From Tubiluchus corallicola (taxonomy: Eukaryota > Priapulida > Priapulimorpha > Priapulimorphida > Tubiluchidae), in the NCBI GenBank assembly GCA_030141605.1, contig JAQGDQ010001068.1, positions 1 to 27,500 of the forward strand: a stretch of 27,500 nt of DNA. The letters are read 5' to 3'. The translations under genes were made by a program, and so were the position numbers. Within the stretch, counting starts at the first letter, position 1, and each line of letters starts with the position of its first letter. The notes under the pieces are model-generated. The model was not told where the DNA came from and searched no databases. It saw only the letters and a list, made by a program, of their open reading frames with translations. Of this stretch, positions 18,744 through 27,500 are shown one piece after another.

Positions 18744-19915
18744 CTAAGAATTTTGAGTTAACAGGTGGAATGAAACGGATGGCAGGTGCTAGGGTCTACG
18801 AACTTTCCACAAATGGAGGACATCCCTGTCAGGTTTCGAATACAGTGTTCCCTCACATATCGTGGGTGTTCTATTCCAGGCTCACCCGCGATAAGTGAAT
18901 TTCCGCGAAGTAGGGACGCTATACTTATTTTAGTAGTTACACATTATTTTAAGACTTTATAAACCCTCCCCACACTCTTATAGATAACCCTTTCCCATTC
19001 CCTTAACAACTTTTCCCATACTGTACATGTACCTTTTAGCATCTCAAGCAGGCGCAAGTACTCTACGGAGTACCGCAAAAACCCGCGAAACAGCGAAAGG
19101 ATATGACAACCACATATGGAGGATGTCACTGCTAGATTTAGAATAATGTCACAAATGATTACTGTCTTAACTATTTTCCATACACACAGCGAAAGTTTGC
19201 AGTGATCCATCGGTACTTCGCGATTCGTTTATCGGGCACTTGCTGCTTTGTGGGTTTTCAAAAATATTAATGTAAAATATTTATCGCGGTATTTTTTGCT
19301 GTTTCGTGGGTTTTTGCAGTACTCCGTCTAAAGTATTTTTGCACATGCGTAGTACGTATTGTATACGTACAGCAATGCATAGATTTGATGAATTTTGCAT
19401 AAAAAATCACAAAATGTATAAAAATATATTAAAAATATTAATTCTAACATTAAAAGAATATTATAAATCATAAAAATTTCCATTTACAGTAAATAGTGTA
19501 TTTATTCGGCGGATGAATACACACCAAAAACAAAATGTAGTACTTGCGCCCGTTTGAGATGCTTCTTGCCGACGTGAGATTGTACACAACACACGATTGA
19601 TTGATTGATGGAAAACTTTTTAAAAGGTACATGTACAGTCTGGGAAAATTTATTAAGGGTATGAGAACGGATTATGTATAAGAATGTGGTGAGGGTTTAT
19701 AAAGACTTAAAATAATGTATAACTACTAAAATAAATATAGCGTTCCTACTTCACGGAAATTCACTTATCGCGGATGGGCCTGGAATGGAACACACGCGAT
19801 AAGTGAGGAAACACTATATTCGAAACCTGAAAGAGATGTCCTCCATCTATGGAAAGTTCGTAGACCCTAGCACCTGCCATCCGTTTCGCTCCACCTGTTG
19901 TTTCAAAATTCCTAG
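18744..19915. mobile_element. 1.17-kb long-inverted-repeat element with nested TA-flanked MITE
   Basis: Outer arms 18744-19063 and 19537-19915 are reverse complements at about 85-90%, except for a 57-base segment present only in the right arm. Inside, CAGTGTTCCCTCACATATCG (from 18843) pairs with the reverse of 19797-19816, and both are next to TA, matching pogo/Tigger-like termini. A further inverted pair (about 19064-19100 with 19295-19345; CCGCAAAAACCC(G/A)CGAAACAGC) is nested in the loop. The outer 99 bases on each side also mirror each other. No transposase frame is seen. Confidence 0.8.
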
Positions 19916-20426
19916 AGATATACAAATTTATCAATTGATTTAGCGCTGTTTCAAGATTTAATTTGAAGGAACTACGTCGAGATTTTTCAGCGTTCTTGTA
20001 TTCTCCTGTTCTTCTCGACAAAATCAATTTTTAGAACTGGTTGTATAGTTGAAAATTTTGCAACTTTAGTTGTAAGTGTGCCTCGCTTTACGACTAAAAG
20101 GAGAAGAAAATGCTTTACCTATGTAGACGAAAACAAGCCTACCTGATTTTACTATAATACTGTTTGTTGAGAATATTTTTTATGCAAAGGTTACCCATGC
20201 TTCCAATATGTACTAAACTTACAAGCACTAAATTCCTGTGCACAATGTTGTTATCGTGATAAGAGTTCTGTTACAAGTGTTATGTGGTATTACATGTTAT
20301 GGCCTAAACGAAACTATTATGTAACATAGAATATCGATAGTAAATTGAAAAATTATTATTATTGTTACGAAATACATTGATCGAGAAACGTTTTGTTGTT
20401 TGTTTTGTTTCTTCGAGGATTAGCAG

Positions 20427-20433
<7 letters not shown>
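19916..20433. other. No gene seen
   Basis: AT-rich unique sequence. Nothing supported. Confidence 0.4.
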
Positions 20434-20480
<47 letters not shown>

Positions 20481-20484
20481 ACTG

Positions 20485-20547
<63 letters not shown>

Positions 20548-20577
20548 TTACTACAACAACAACTACTACTACCACTG

Positions 20578-20650
<73 letters not shown>

Positions 20651-20692
20651 CACTACACCACTACTACTACCACCACCACCACTACTACTACG
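20434..20692. repeat. (CTG)n then (CTA)n microsatellite
   Basis: About 16 CTG units (20434-20480) pass into about 55 CTA units with interruptions (AACAACAAC, CCACTG, CCACTACACCA, CCACCACCACC) up to 20692. Poly-Leu, poly-Tyr and poly-Val frames are artefacts. Confidence 0.95.
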
Positions 20693-20850
20693 TATCAATT
20701 TTTTCCACCACGTGTGGAAGGCTGTCCAGACTGTTAATGGTAAATGCTTTTGCCAAAGTTTGATAATCGGGAAAAATATCGTAGTCACGTTAACTAAACC
20801 ACGTACGGTTTGCTACGCCGAATTCTACATCGCTATTTGCTATTGATGCT

Positions 20851-20987
20851 TTAAAGGAAGACAGGCTGATTTTTCATACACTACCCATTTACAAATTCGA
20901 TTTTAAGCATACATTTTAACACAATTACTGCGGCAAAAGCGTTTCAAATAATTAGATAACAGATTAAAAACTTAATTAACAGCGGGC
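20851..20987 (-). repeat. Dispersed 140-bp repeat, copy 3
   Basis: It starts TTAAAGGAAGACAGGCTGATT and ends near TTAATTAACAGCGGG. It is the most diverged of the three copies, with stops in the frame open in the other two. Confidence 0.7.
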
Positions 20988-21190
20988 TTTAACACTCCTC
21001 TTTAGTATGGAGGAAATTAAGAACTTTATGACCAGAAGAGCAAAGATTTGGGCGAACTTTGAAACAACGTTCTAGATCCTCTGAGCAACTAGAAGAAGCC
21101 ATTTAGGAAAATAACGAAGCTAATTATAGGCTTATAACTAAAACACCAGAATCCTATTAAACGTTTTAATTTACTTAGTTACAAAGAAAT

Positions 21191-21240
21191 CATGTCAAAC
21201 ATTTCGACAGAGCTACTGCTGTCATCATCAGTGGCAAATG
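21191..21240 (-). ncRNA. Hairpin motif resembling a hammerhead ribozyme core (degenerate)
   Basis: On the minus strand CTGATGA (21231-21225) is followed by T, then a five-pair stem GACAG/CTGTC with an eight-base loop, then GAAA (21205-21202), whose last A extends a second stem ATGT-TTG-ACAT. This order matches C-U-G-A-N-G-A, stem II, GAAA, stem III. Against it: one extra base before stem II, a G where the cleavage position needs A, C or U, and no stem I visible. Motifs of this type occur in animal retroelements such as Penelope-like elements. It is most likely a decayed copy or a look-alike. Confidence 0.3.
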
Positions 21241-21305
21241 TTTACAAACATACAACCAGTTTATATAGACAGAGCCTATTAATTAAGTAATTATGCAGTA
21301 GTTAA
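21225..21305 (+). repeat. Direct repeat with 22450-22530
   Basis: Both blocks share CAGTGG(C/T)AA...TTTACAAACATACAA...TTTATATAG(A/G)CA(A/G)AGCCTA followed by an ATTATG word. They lie about 1.2 kb apart in the same orientation and may be remnants of one element family, perhaps the one that carries the hairpin. Confidence 0.6.
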
Positions 21306-21310
21306 CAGAA

Positions 21311-21600
21311 GCCAAATAGGCAGTGAATAAGCAGACCAGTAGAAAAGAAATTGATACAGTAAATTATGCACTAATTATGTATTTACAAAAAGCCAAATAG
21401 GTAATGATTAAGCAGACCAGTAAAAAAAATTGATACAGTAAATTATGCACTGAATATGTATTTACAAAAAGCCAAATAGGTAATGAACAAGCAGACCAGT
21501 AAAAAAAATTTATACAGTAAATTATGCACTGAATATGTATTTGCAAAAAGTCAAAAAGGTAATGAATAAGCAGACCTGTAGAAAAGAAATTGATACAACA
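21311..21600. repeat. 79-81-bp tandem repeat, nearly four units
   Basis: Units start with GCCAAATAGG at 21311, 21392 and 21471, with the diverged fourth at 21550 (GTCAAAAAGG). They contain AAGCAGACCAGTA, GATACAGTAAATTATGCACT and ATATGTATTTACAAAAA. The unit words GCACTAATTATGTA also occur at 22516, linking the array to the neighbouring dispersed repeat. Confidence 0.9.
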
Positions 21601-22819
21601 ACAAAGAACAAAGAACTAAGTGAAAATGAACTTAAAGGAATTGAACTACTTTGTACACTAACAGAAGGCTTATTAGGGTACATAGGTAAACTTTTTTTAT
21701 TAATGAGTCCCATTTATTTGTATGTCTTTATAGGGTCACGATTTTTTACAACCGATTTTGGTAACGGGGGGTGTAAAAACTTAACCCGTAAATTCGTAAA
21801 TTACTTTTGATAAACCGCCGTGTTTCATTAGTAAACAGCAACAGCATAATTTGTGGTTATGCTGACCACCATAGGATACATTATACCTCTGCTTAAAGAC
21901 ATGTGACTTACTAGTAACACGAAATTTAAATTCACTTAGTGACGTTCCCTTATCTATGCTGGAATAGCTGTAGACAACCGACATTGCTAGCGCGTGTGCA
22001 AAAATCTTTGTTATTTTGAATTTATTGTCTACTACTTTCTACTTTTAGGTGGGGTAATTTGAGTAACTGACATTTTGTTTTATCGGATACATCGCCCGTA
22101 TAATGTATAGACAAGCGAAGTAAAGTTTCGACAATTTAAAAAAATCCACATATTGCATTTTCACTTTTATTTCGTTGTGAGACAATGCGCCTAAAATAAA
22201 TAACTGAAAGTATTTTGTGCACAAAACATATTTAGAAAAAGTCATAGAAAGGGTTTACTGGGATGCGTATGGTAAAAGGGTAAACCTCCGGTGACCCTAT
22301 AAGGGTTAATTAAAAAACGCCTAACACAATTCCAACCCGAAAAATGAGATCCACAAAGAGCTAAAACATCGTTGGCTGTTCATACTCACCATACACCAAG
22401 TAAATTCACTAACTGGATCTGCAAACTTTGAAAGAAAATATGCGTTGATTCAGTGGTAACTTTTTGCAAACATACAAACATTTTATATAGGCAAAGCCTA
22501 CAGTATAGAACATTGCACTAATTATGTAATTGTATTGTTTTTACTAAAAAAAATTTTAAATTCCTATAATAAAAAAAATTGTCTATTATTTGTTTCTATA
22601 AATGTTTTTCAGTGGCTGTGATAAAAATGACTAATATAAGTTCTTATAAACTTTGTAAATCTTGTAAAAAATCAACAAAACTAATTTAAATTCTAATAAA
22701 TTTTGTAATTTTTACTTGATGTTCTTTAATTGTCATTTTTTCAATAGCTATTTGTATTATATACATGTAAAAAGTTAAGGATATCAAACCACGGTATGCA
22801 AATTGCACAATAAATTCAC
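21601..22819. other. No gene; possible TIR element at 21726-22306
   Basis: TTATAGGGTCAC at 21728-21739 is repeated in inverse as GTGACCCTATAA at 22289-22300, each next to TA. No longer TIR or coding content is visible between them. The remainder to 22819 is AT-rich, with the repeat copy at 22450-22530 and no supported exon. Confidence 0.3.
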
Positions 22820-23498
22820 GTGTGTTTCCAAATCAAAACCGTCCATTAGTTGGCATAGTTAAAGAAGATGATGATTCAAAGAAGAATGACAAAAAAATTT
22901 GGTCAAATGTCAATTTTATCTTTTTCATAAATTTATTATAATTATAGTCTTTTATATATTTATATTTATACAATCTTTTATAAACTAGCATAAAATTATC
23001 AAGAAGATTTTTAAAAAATACTGAAAATCTAATTTTATTGCCCTTTACCCAGTTTTTTGGCTAGAAACTAGTACTGCAATTGCAAAAAAACTTGCATTTT
23101 CAAACTCCGATTGTAGCTCTTGAAAGTTGTAATTTTGCTTCAGATTTTCTTTTTTGTCGATCCCAGATCTTCGTCAGAAAGAGCCATCTACTGGATATAA
23201 AGGTAACTTCAACATGTTCTGGCAAAGTCCATAGCAACCAACATTTGTGAGGTTGCTAATGCGTTTTGTAGAAATGTGACAAAAACAATGGCTGACTTTA
23301 ACTCTGATTTTCTCAAGGTTATGTCTTTCTGTGTGTAGCCTGCACCTCAACTTCAACGTGGATTATCTCAGCTTAGAAATAACATAGAGCGATGAACTTG
23401 GTATCAAAATCATCCTCATGAAATGGAGATTCAGGATATGTGAATAACTAGGAAAGTTTAATTGCTAACTTATGGACAATTTTGCTGTGCAAGCTCAC
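22820..23498 (-). mobile_element. TIR element, copy B (inverse of 9270-9923)
   Basis: It aligns in reverse complement over the whole length of copy A, including both TIRs: GTGTGTTTCCAAATCAAAAC at the left, and TTTTGCTGTGCAAGCTCAC at the right. The minus-strand frame from 23356 carries the same MKLRCRLHTE start but breaks down. It lies just downstream of gene 2's stop codon. Confidence 0.8.
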
Positions 23499-23691
23499 AT
23501 ACACAGACACAAACTAAGTGACAATGAGAGACATCCCAACCACCACTAAGAAAGGCGTGGTTTGCACGCAAAATGAATCCGATCACAAAATGGAGGCATG
23601 GCTTTGCACTGCGTTGTACAATCTATATCTGTATAACGTCTTTCTTTGGTAATATTAATGTTTTAAATTAATTCAATTTTAATGGCCATAA
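23499..23691 (-). other. Gene 2 3' flank
   Basis: No canonical AATAAA on the minus strand is evident in this stretch before the TIR element. Confidence 0.3.
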
Positions 23692-26600
23692 TCAACTGAA
23701 ACGTCTGTACGCATTAGCTCGCATATTATTCGGTCTTGGAACACTTAAACTGTAATCTAGACTGTGTTGCCTTTCCAAAAACTGTGTTGGCGTTTCTTGA
23801 GCTCCAGCATTAAAATAAACTCCAGTTGCTCCTTCCTGCAAATTCCTGGGATCATTTACTGATGTTCGCTCCATGTTTTTCACGGGTTTGTCGTATATTA
23901 TTCCGTATGGAACTGCATTTTCGTAACGGTTGCTGAAATTGTTGGGCCTTCTGCCATCATAGTAATGTGCTCCCTTGGGAGCAGATGTCACTGTCTGAAA
24001 GCGTAAAGGCGCAGCTGTGTAGTAGTTTCGATTGTTGGCGTAAGATGGCGCTCGTGGCAGTTGTGGTGCACGAGATTGATGATGATAAACGTCACCGAAG
24101 ACGGACCTTGAGAATTGTGGAGCTGGTGTGTAGTAAAATGGGGATCTGTACACAAAGGGCGATACAGTTGAAAACTGTGAGTTGGATACAAAATTGTCGA
24201 AATTTCCCATCTGGTTCCATGATTCGGTAGTTCGTCTAGCTTCAAGTGGTCTTCGAAGGTCCAGCTGATTGGTTCTATGAGCATTCTGGACTCTGTTTCT
24301 TTGCTTTTCAACTCTAAATCCAGCATGGATTTGTTCATTATTTTCGTTAACGTCACCGTATCCGTGTCTTCTTGCTGGAACAATAGTCCACGGTTCAGCA
24401 TTAACATTGTATAAAGTCAAAGGTCTGGCTCTAATCAGATGGGAATCTCTAACAAAGTTTCTTCTCTCTGGGAGGAAATACCTTGTGGAGTGGACAGATG
24501 ATCCTTCTTGTCGACTAATGCTAGGTGCTCTGTTAGTGAACCCACTTTTCACAACAGACGGGTATCCAGACATTTGAAGTTGACTAACATGGCCAAGGAC
24601 TCTAGCTTCTCTTGGAAATTCAACATGTTGGGTAAAATGCGAAGTTTGCTCGTTATTGGAATGAATTGAGCCAACACCTTGGTATAGAGGGTTGGGTTGG
24701 AATGCTGGTCTTCCCCTTTGCCTGTAGCGCGCCATGTCGGGAGTTGGTCTATATAATCCCTCTTCTCTGTTCGAGATGTATTCAAAATCAGAAACAAATT
24801 GCTGTCCCCGAGTTGGTAATCGATTTGGGAAATGAGCAGATTTCCGAGTCTGTTGAAAGTTTATGTTTACAGGATTTGCAACAAACAGTCTGTTTTGCTG
24901 GCGTCCGCCACGACCCATTGCATTCAGAAAATGCTGCACGTTCTGGTCGTATCCAGCGTCGTAATAATTTGGCTTCGGTTTTCGATTCGCACTTCTGGCA
25001 CCTGTTCTTCGGGCAGAACTTCTTCTGATTGTTGAAGTTTTTGATGATTCGCTTATGGCTGACTTAGCTTTAGGCTTAGCGACGATTGCATCTAGTAAAT
25101 GGCTGGTTACATTCGAATCAATGGTTGTTGGTAATCTGGATGTCATTTCTGAAGTGTTGAACAACATTTCTGTCGTGACGTAAGAAGTATACGAAGAAGT
25201 CGCATCTTCCAGTGTAATGTAATCTGCACTTGTTGATGGAAAAGTTGAATTTACAAAAGCATCAACACTGTCGTTTGTTACTAATTCATTTTCTGTTCCC
25301 ACATATCCAGTTAAATCAGCAATTTTATCAGATGAAATGTTTTGTAAACTTTTATAATCACTGATAACCTCTCTGTTTTCAGATTCGTCCAAATTAAGAC
25401 CTATATTGTCATTTGGTTTTGGCGTTTCTGCATCACCTTGGTCCGTACTTGTGTTGCCAAGCAAGCCCGCTAAATTGTTTAACATGCGATCATTTACATC
25501 ATCACTAATCACCATTTTGTTTTCCTTATCACTAAAACCAAGTTTTATCAGAGTCGTAACACGCTGTCCTCGCTTTACGTTTAATAGGTTATTAGCAGCG
25601 TCCTTAGTTGCATTGGCTGATGCAGAGGGAGCCACAGAAGTGTTGTCTTCTTTGACATCATTGCCGTTTTTGTAAAATTGCGTAAAATTTTCAACTCCCT
25701 CAATCACCAGTAAGGTAGAGTTCGTGTACTCGTAGAACTTTAGCACATTTGCCGGTGTTGTGCTGGTAGTATGTTGGCAAGATTCTCCATTTGAACAGTT
25801 TTCAAATCTGTGCTTTGCAGGATCAGATATTTTGTTTTCAAGGTCAGGTGTTGAAGTGCCTGAAGTTACAAGTTCATTGGTTTTTAAGTCCTGCTGGAGT
25901 GAAGTAAAGACTTTTGCTTTAACTAAATCTGCTGGAAGTTGCGATGATGCAGATGAAGGACTATCATCAATTTCGCCAGTAGTTGTGGCAATCGGTTTAG
26001 CTGCGTGCGTTTTTGTCTTTTTGTTTGAAGGCTTATCTAATGCTGTTTCTGCACGTGCCTCAACAGGTGGTACGTTGTCGACAAAGAAGAATGTATGATT
26101 TTCTGCTGCATCATTTGGTGTATCGAGAACTGGGTTTTTAGAAAGGAGAAGGTCAGTTTCATCAGGGGTTGAAACGCGATCTTTGAAATGAGGTCCCTTT
26201 TTTCTCTCACTCACAATAGTCTCTTCGTGATTAATTTTCCCGACTTGTTGACCATCGGTCAGTACGACCATTGGATCAAGTTTTTGCAAGTCATTATTCA
26301 ACAAACCATCATCGACACTACTGAAATGGTTTTTAGCAACTGATCCAGATTTGTGCACTTCTGCTTTTTTACCTGATTGCTCATCTAACGACTTTTCTAC
26401 ACGTGCCTCTCCAGGTGATAGAGTAATTTTATTAATGACTGATTGTGTATCTTCACTATCATTTTTAATATCATTTCTATACTCACTAAATAAACCTTCA
26501 GCACCAGCATCTAATTTATTAAACTTGCTTTTTGTTAAACTAAGGTCCGTTTTTGCTGTTTCCATTGTTGTAACTACAGCAGCTGTGGTAAAAAGTTCCT

Positions 26601-27086
26601 CTGCATTATCTGCTTTCTCCACATCTTGTACGGGAACAGAAACGTCTATGTAGTGTTCCGTTTTCGAGTTTGCTCCAATTTTGTAGCTTTCAGGAGTTGG
26701 ACGACTCAATTCTGTAATCTCCATACGTGGCGAAATCGTAGTAATGTTGTCCGCAGTGTTAAAACTCTGTTCTGATGCAGTGGTCAGAAGCTGTTCTTGC
26801 GTCTGCTGTAACAAATATTTTCTCTGTTCGATGTTGTTCTCTACTTGCTGGGGTATTTGACTTTTGTTGTATGACGTAACGTCTTTTGTGTTTAATTTAG
26901 AAAGAAGCGAGTCATCAGTCGTAGTTTGCAGAGCAGCAGTAGTAAATAGATCCTCATCAGCATCACCATGATCACCGTCACTGCTACTTGATGTAAACAA
27001 TTCAGCATTTCTTCTCCCATCGTTCGACAGCTGCTTGATAACAGTGGATTCTTGAACTGCAGTTGTGAGTTCGTTTTCTTGAATTC
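23692..27086 (-). CDS. Gene 2 last exon: Ser/Thr/Asn-rich then Arg/Asn/Tyr-rich protein, 5' incomplete
   Basis: On the minus strand CTTCATTTTTCTTAG precedes the exon (start 27086, phase 1). The frame is open for 1130 residues to a TGA at 23694-23692. No ATG start is needed or seen at the front, so earlier exons lie outside the window. Residues 1-690 are rich in Ser, Thr, Asp and Asn with many N-x-S/T sites (NSTL, NFTQ, NTSV, NISS, NVTS), suggesting a secreted glycoprotein. Only two Cys occur (about 430 and 436, NCSNGESC). ELFT(T/S) motifs recur near 29, 45 and 163, and a P.EAR.E..LD..S.KK..H block near 225 recurs near 341. A basic patch RRSSARRTGARSANRKPKP leads into a region rich in Arg, Asn, Tyr, Gln and Pro (about 700-1130) with YYTPAPQF and YYTAAPLRF. 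Family not recognised. An extracellular or matrix role is inferred from composition. Confidence 0.85.
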
Positions 27087-27311
27087 CTAAGAAAAATGAA
27101 GTTTATAGTATCAGTTCTTAGAAACTGTTATAATTGTGAGGGTTAAAGATCTAAGTCATTTAAAACACAAGGAAACACACTTTATGAGTAAAGTTTAAAA
27201 ATTTCGTCTTGCAATCTTGTCATTTACATGCTGCTTTATCGTTCACAGAGATTATATTAGCAGCAGCTCTGTATAAACTTCGTCAAATTCATTCCCGCAG
27301 CATATATATAT
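27087..27311 (-). other. Gene 2 intron (3' part)
   Basis: It ends, reading on the minus strand, with a pyrimidine-rich acceptor tract (CTTCATTTTTCTTAG). No further exon is recognisable up to the window end. Confidence 0.6.
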
Positions 27312-27500
27312 TTTAGCATCAAATAATCAAGAAAATGTTCAGAAATACTAAAATCTAATTTTACAACATCTTACTCACTTTTCTGTCTAAAAACTAGTAC
27401 TGCAATTGTAAAAAACTTATTTTCAAACTCCGATAGTAACACGCACATCGCGTTTCTACAAAACACTTAGCAACCGCACAAATGTTGGATGATACGGACT
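27312..27500. mobile_element. Rearranged piece of the TIR element, copy C
   Basis: 27312-27428 matches the inner part of the element in the same direction as copy B (TAGCATCAAATAATCAAGAA, AACTAGTACTGCAATTG, TTTTCAAACTCCGAT). From about 27440 the match switches to the direction of copy A (CGTTTCTACAAAACACTTAG, GCAACC). The element therefore has an inversion junction around 27429-27440. It may continue past the window. Confidence 0.7.

Noticed and set aside
20362-20788. Poly-Leu, poly-Tyr and poly-Val/Ala open frames
   Set aside because: CTG/CTA microsatellite. No splice or start evidence.
24666-26653. Plus-strand frames opposite gene 2 (60-120 codons)
   Set aside because: Shadows of the long minus-strand exon, with no splice sites or motifs of their own.

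Overview
The window looks like nuclear DNA of an invertebrate animal. Protein-coding exons are split by GT-AG introns, the DNA is AT-rich, and long simple repeats and several classes of metazoan transposable element are present: non-LTR retrotransposon ends, a 5S rRNA-derived SINE, tRNA-derived SINE heads, and TIR elements with TA or TTAA target sites. There is no bacterial gene layout. The 5S-like sequence is of general invertebrate type, but I cannot name the phylum with confidence.

Layout. 1-3.1 kb holds AT palindromes, two 5'-truncated LINEs, a GAT-type simple repeat and a tRNA-SINE scrap. 3.2-3.45 kb is a CpG-containing stretch ending in a good splice donor, possibly a promoter with a first exon. 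4.3-9.9 kb is repeats: a TTAA-type MITE, a 59-bp minisatellite, GA-rich DNA, a 300-bp AAT array, a satellite grown from a SINE, and a 654-bp TIR element.

Gene 1 (+ strand) runs from 10166 to 18619. Five exons join in a single frame with consistent phases to give at least 758 residues; the start lies further upstream. It has a Trp- and Cys-containing globular N-terminal part (six Cys) followed by a 565-residue Cys-free tail, first Lys/Arg-rich, then Tyr/Pro/Gly-rich with GL(T/V)KV and YPDY repeats. This composition suggests a secreted structural or matrix protein. I do not recognise the family. Its introns hold a 5S-SINE, a LINE, a double tRNA-SINE head, a MITE, and a duplicated stretch carrying a copy of a splice donor next to long CT and GA tracts.

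Between the genes (18.6-23.7 kb) lie a 1.17-kb inverted-repeat element, a CTG/CTA array, an 80-bp tandem repeat, a hairpin motif resembling a hammerhead ribozyme core, and a second copy of the 654-bp TIR element.

Gene 2 (- strand) is one 3.4-kb terminal exon (27086 down to 23692; 1130 residues) of a Ser/Thr/Asn-rich then Arg/Asn/Tyr-rich, nearly Cys-free protein, convergent with gene 1. Both genes encode low-complexity, probably extracellular proteins. A shared role is a guess from composition and adjacency only.
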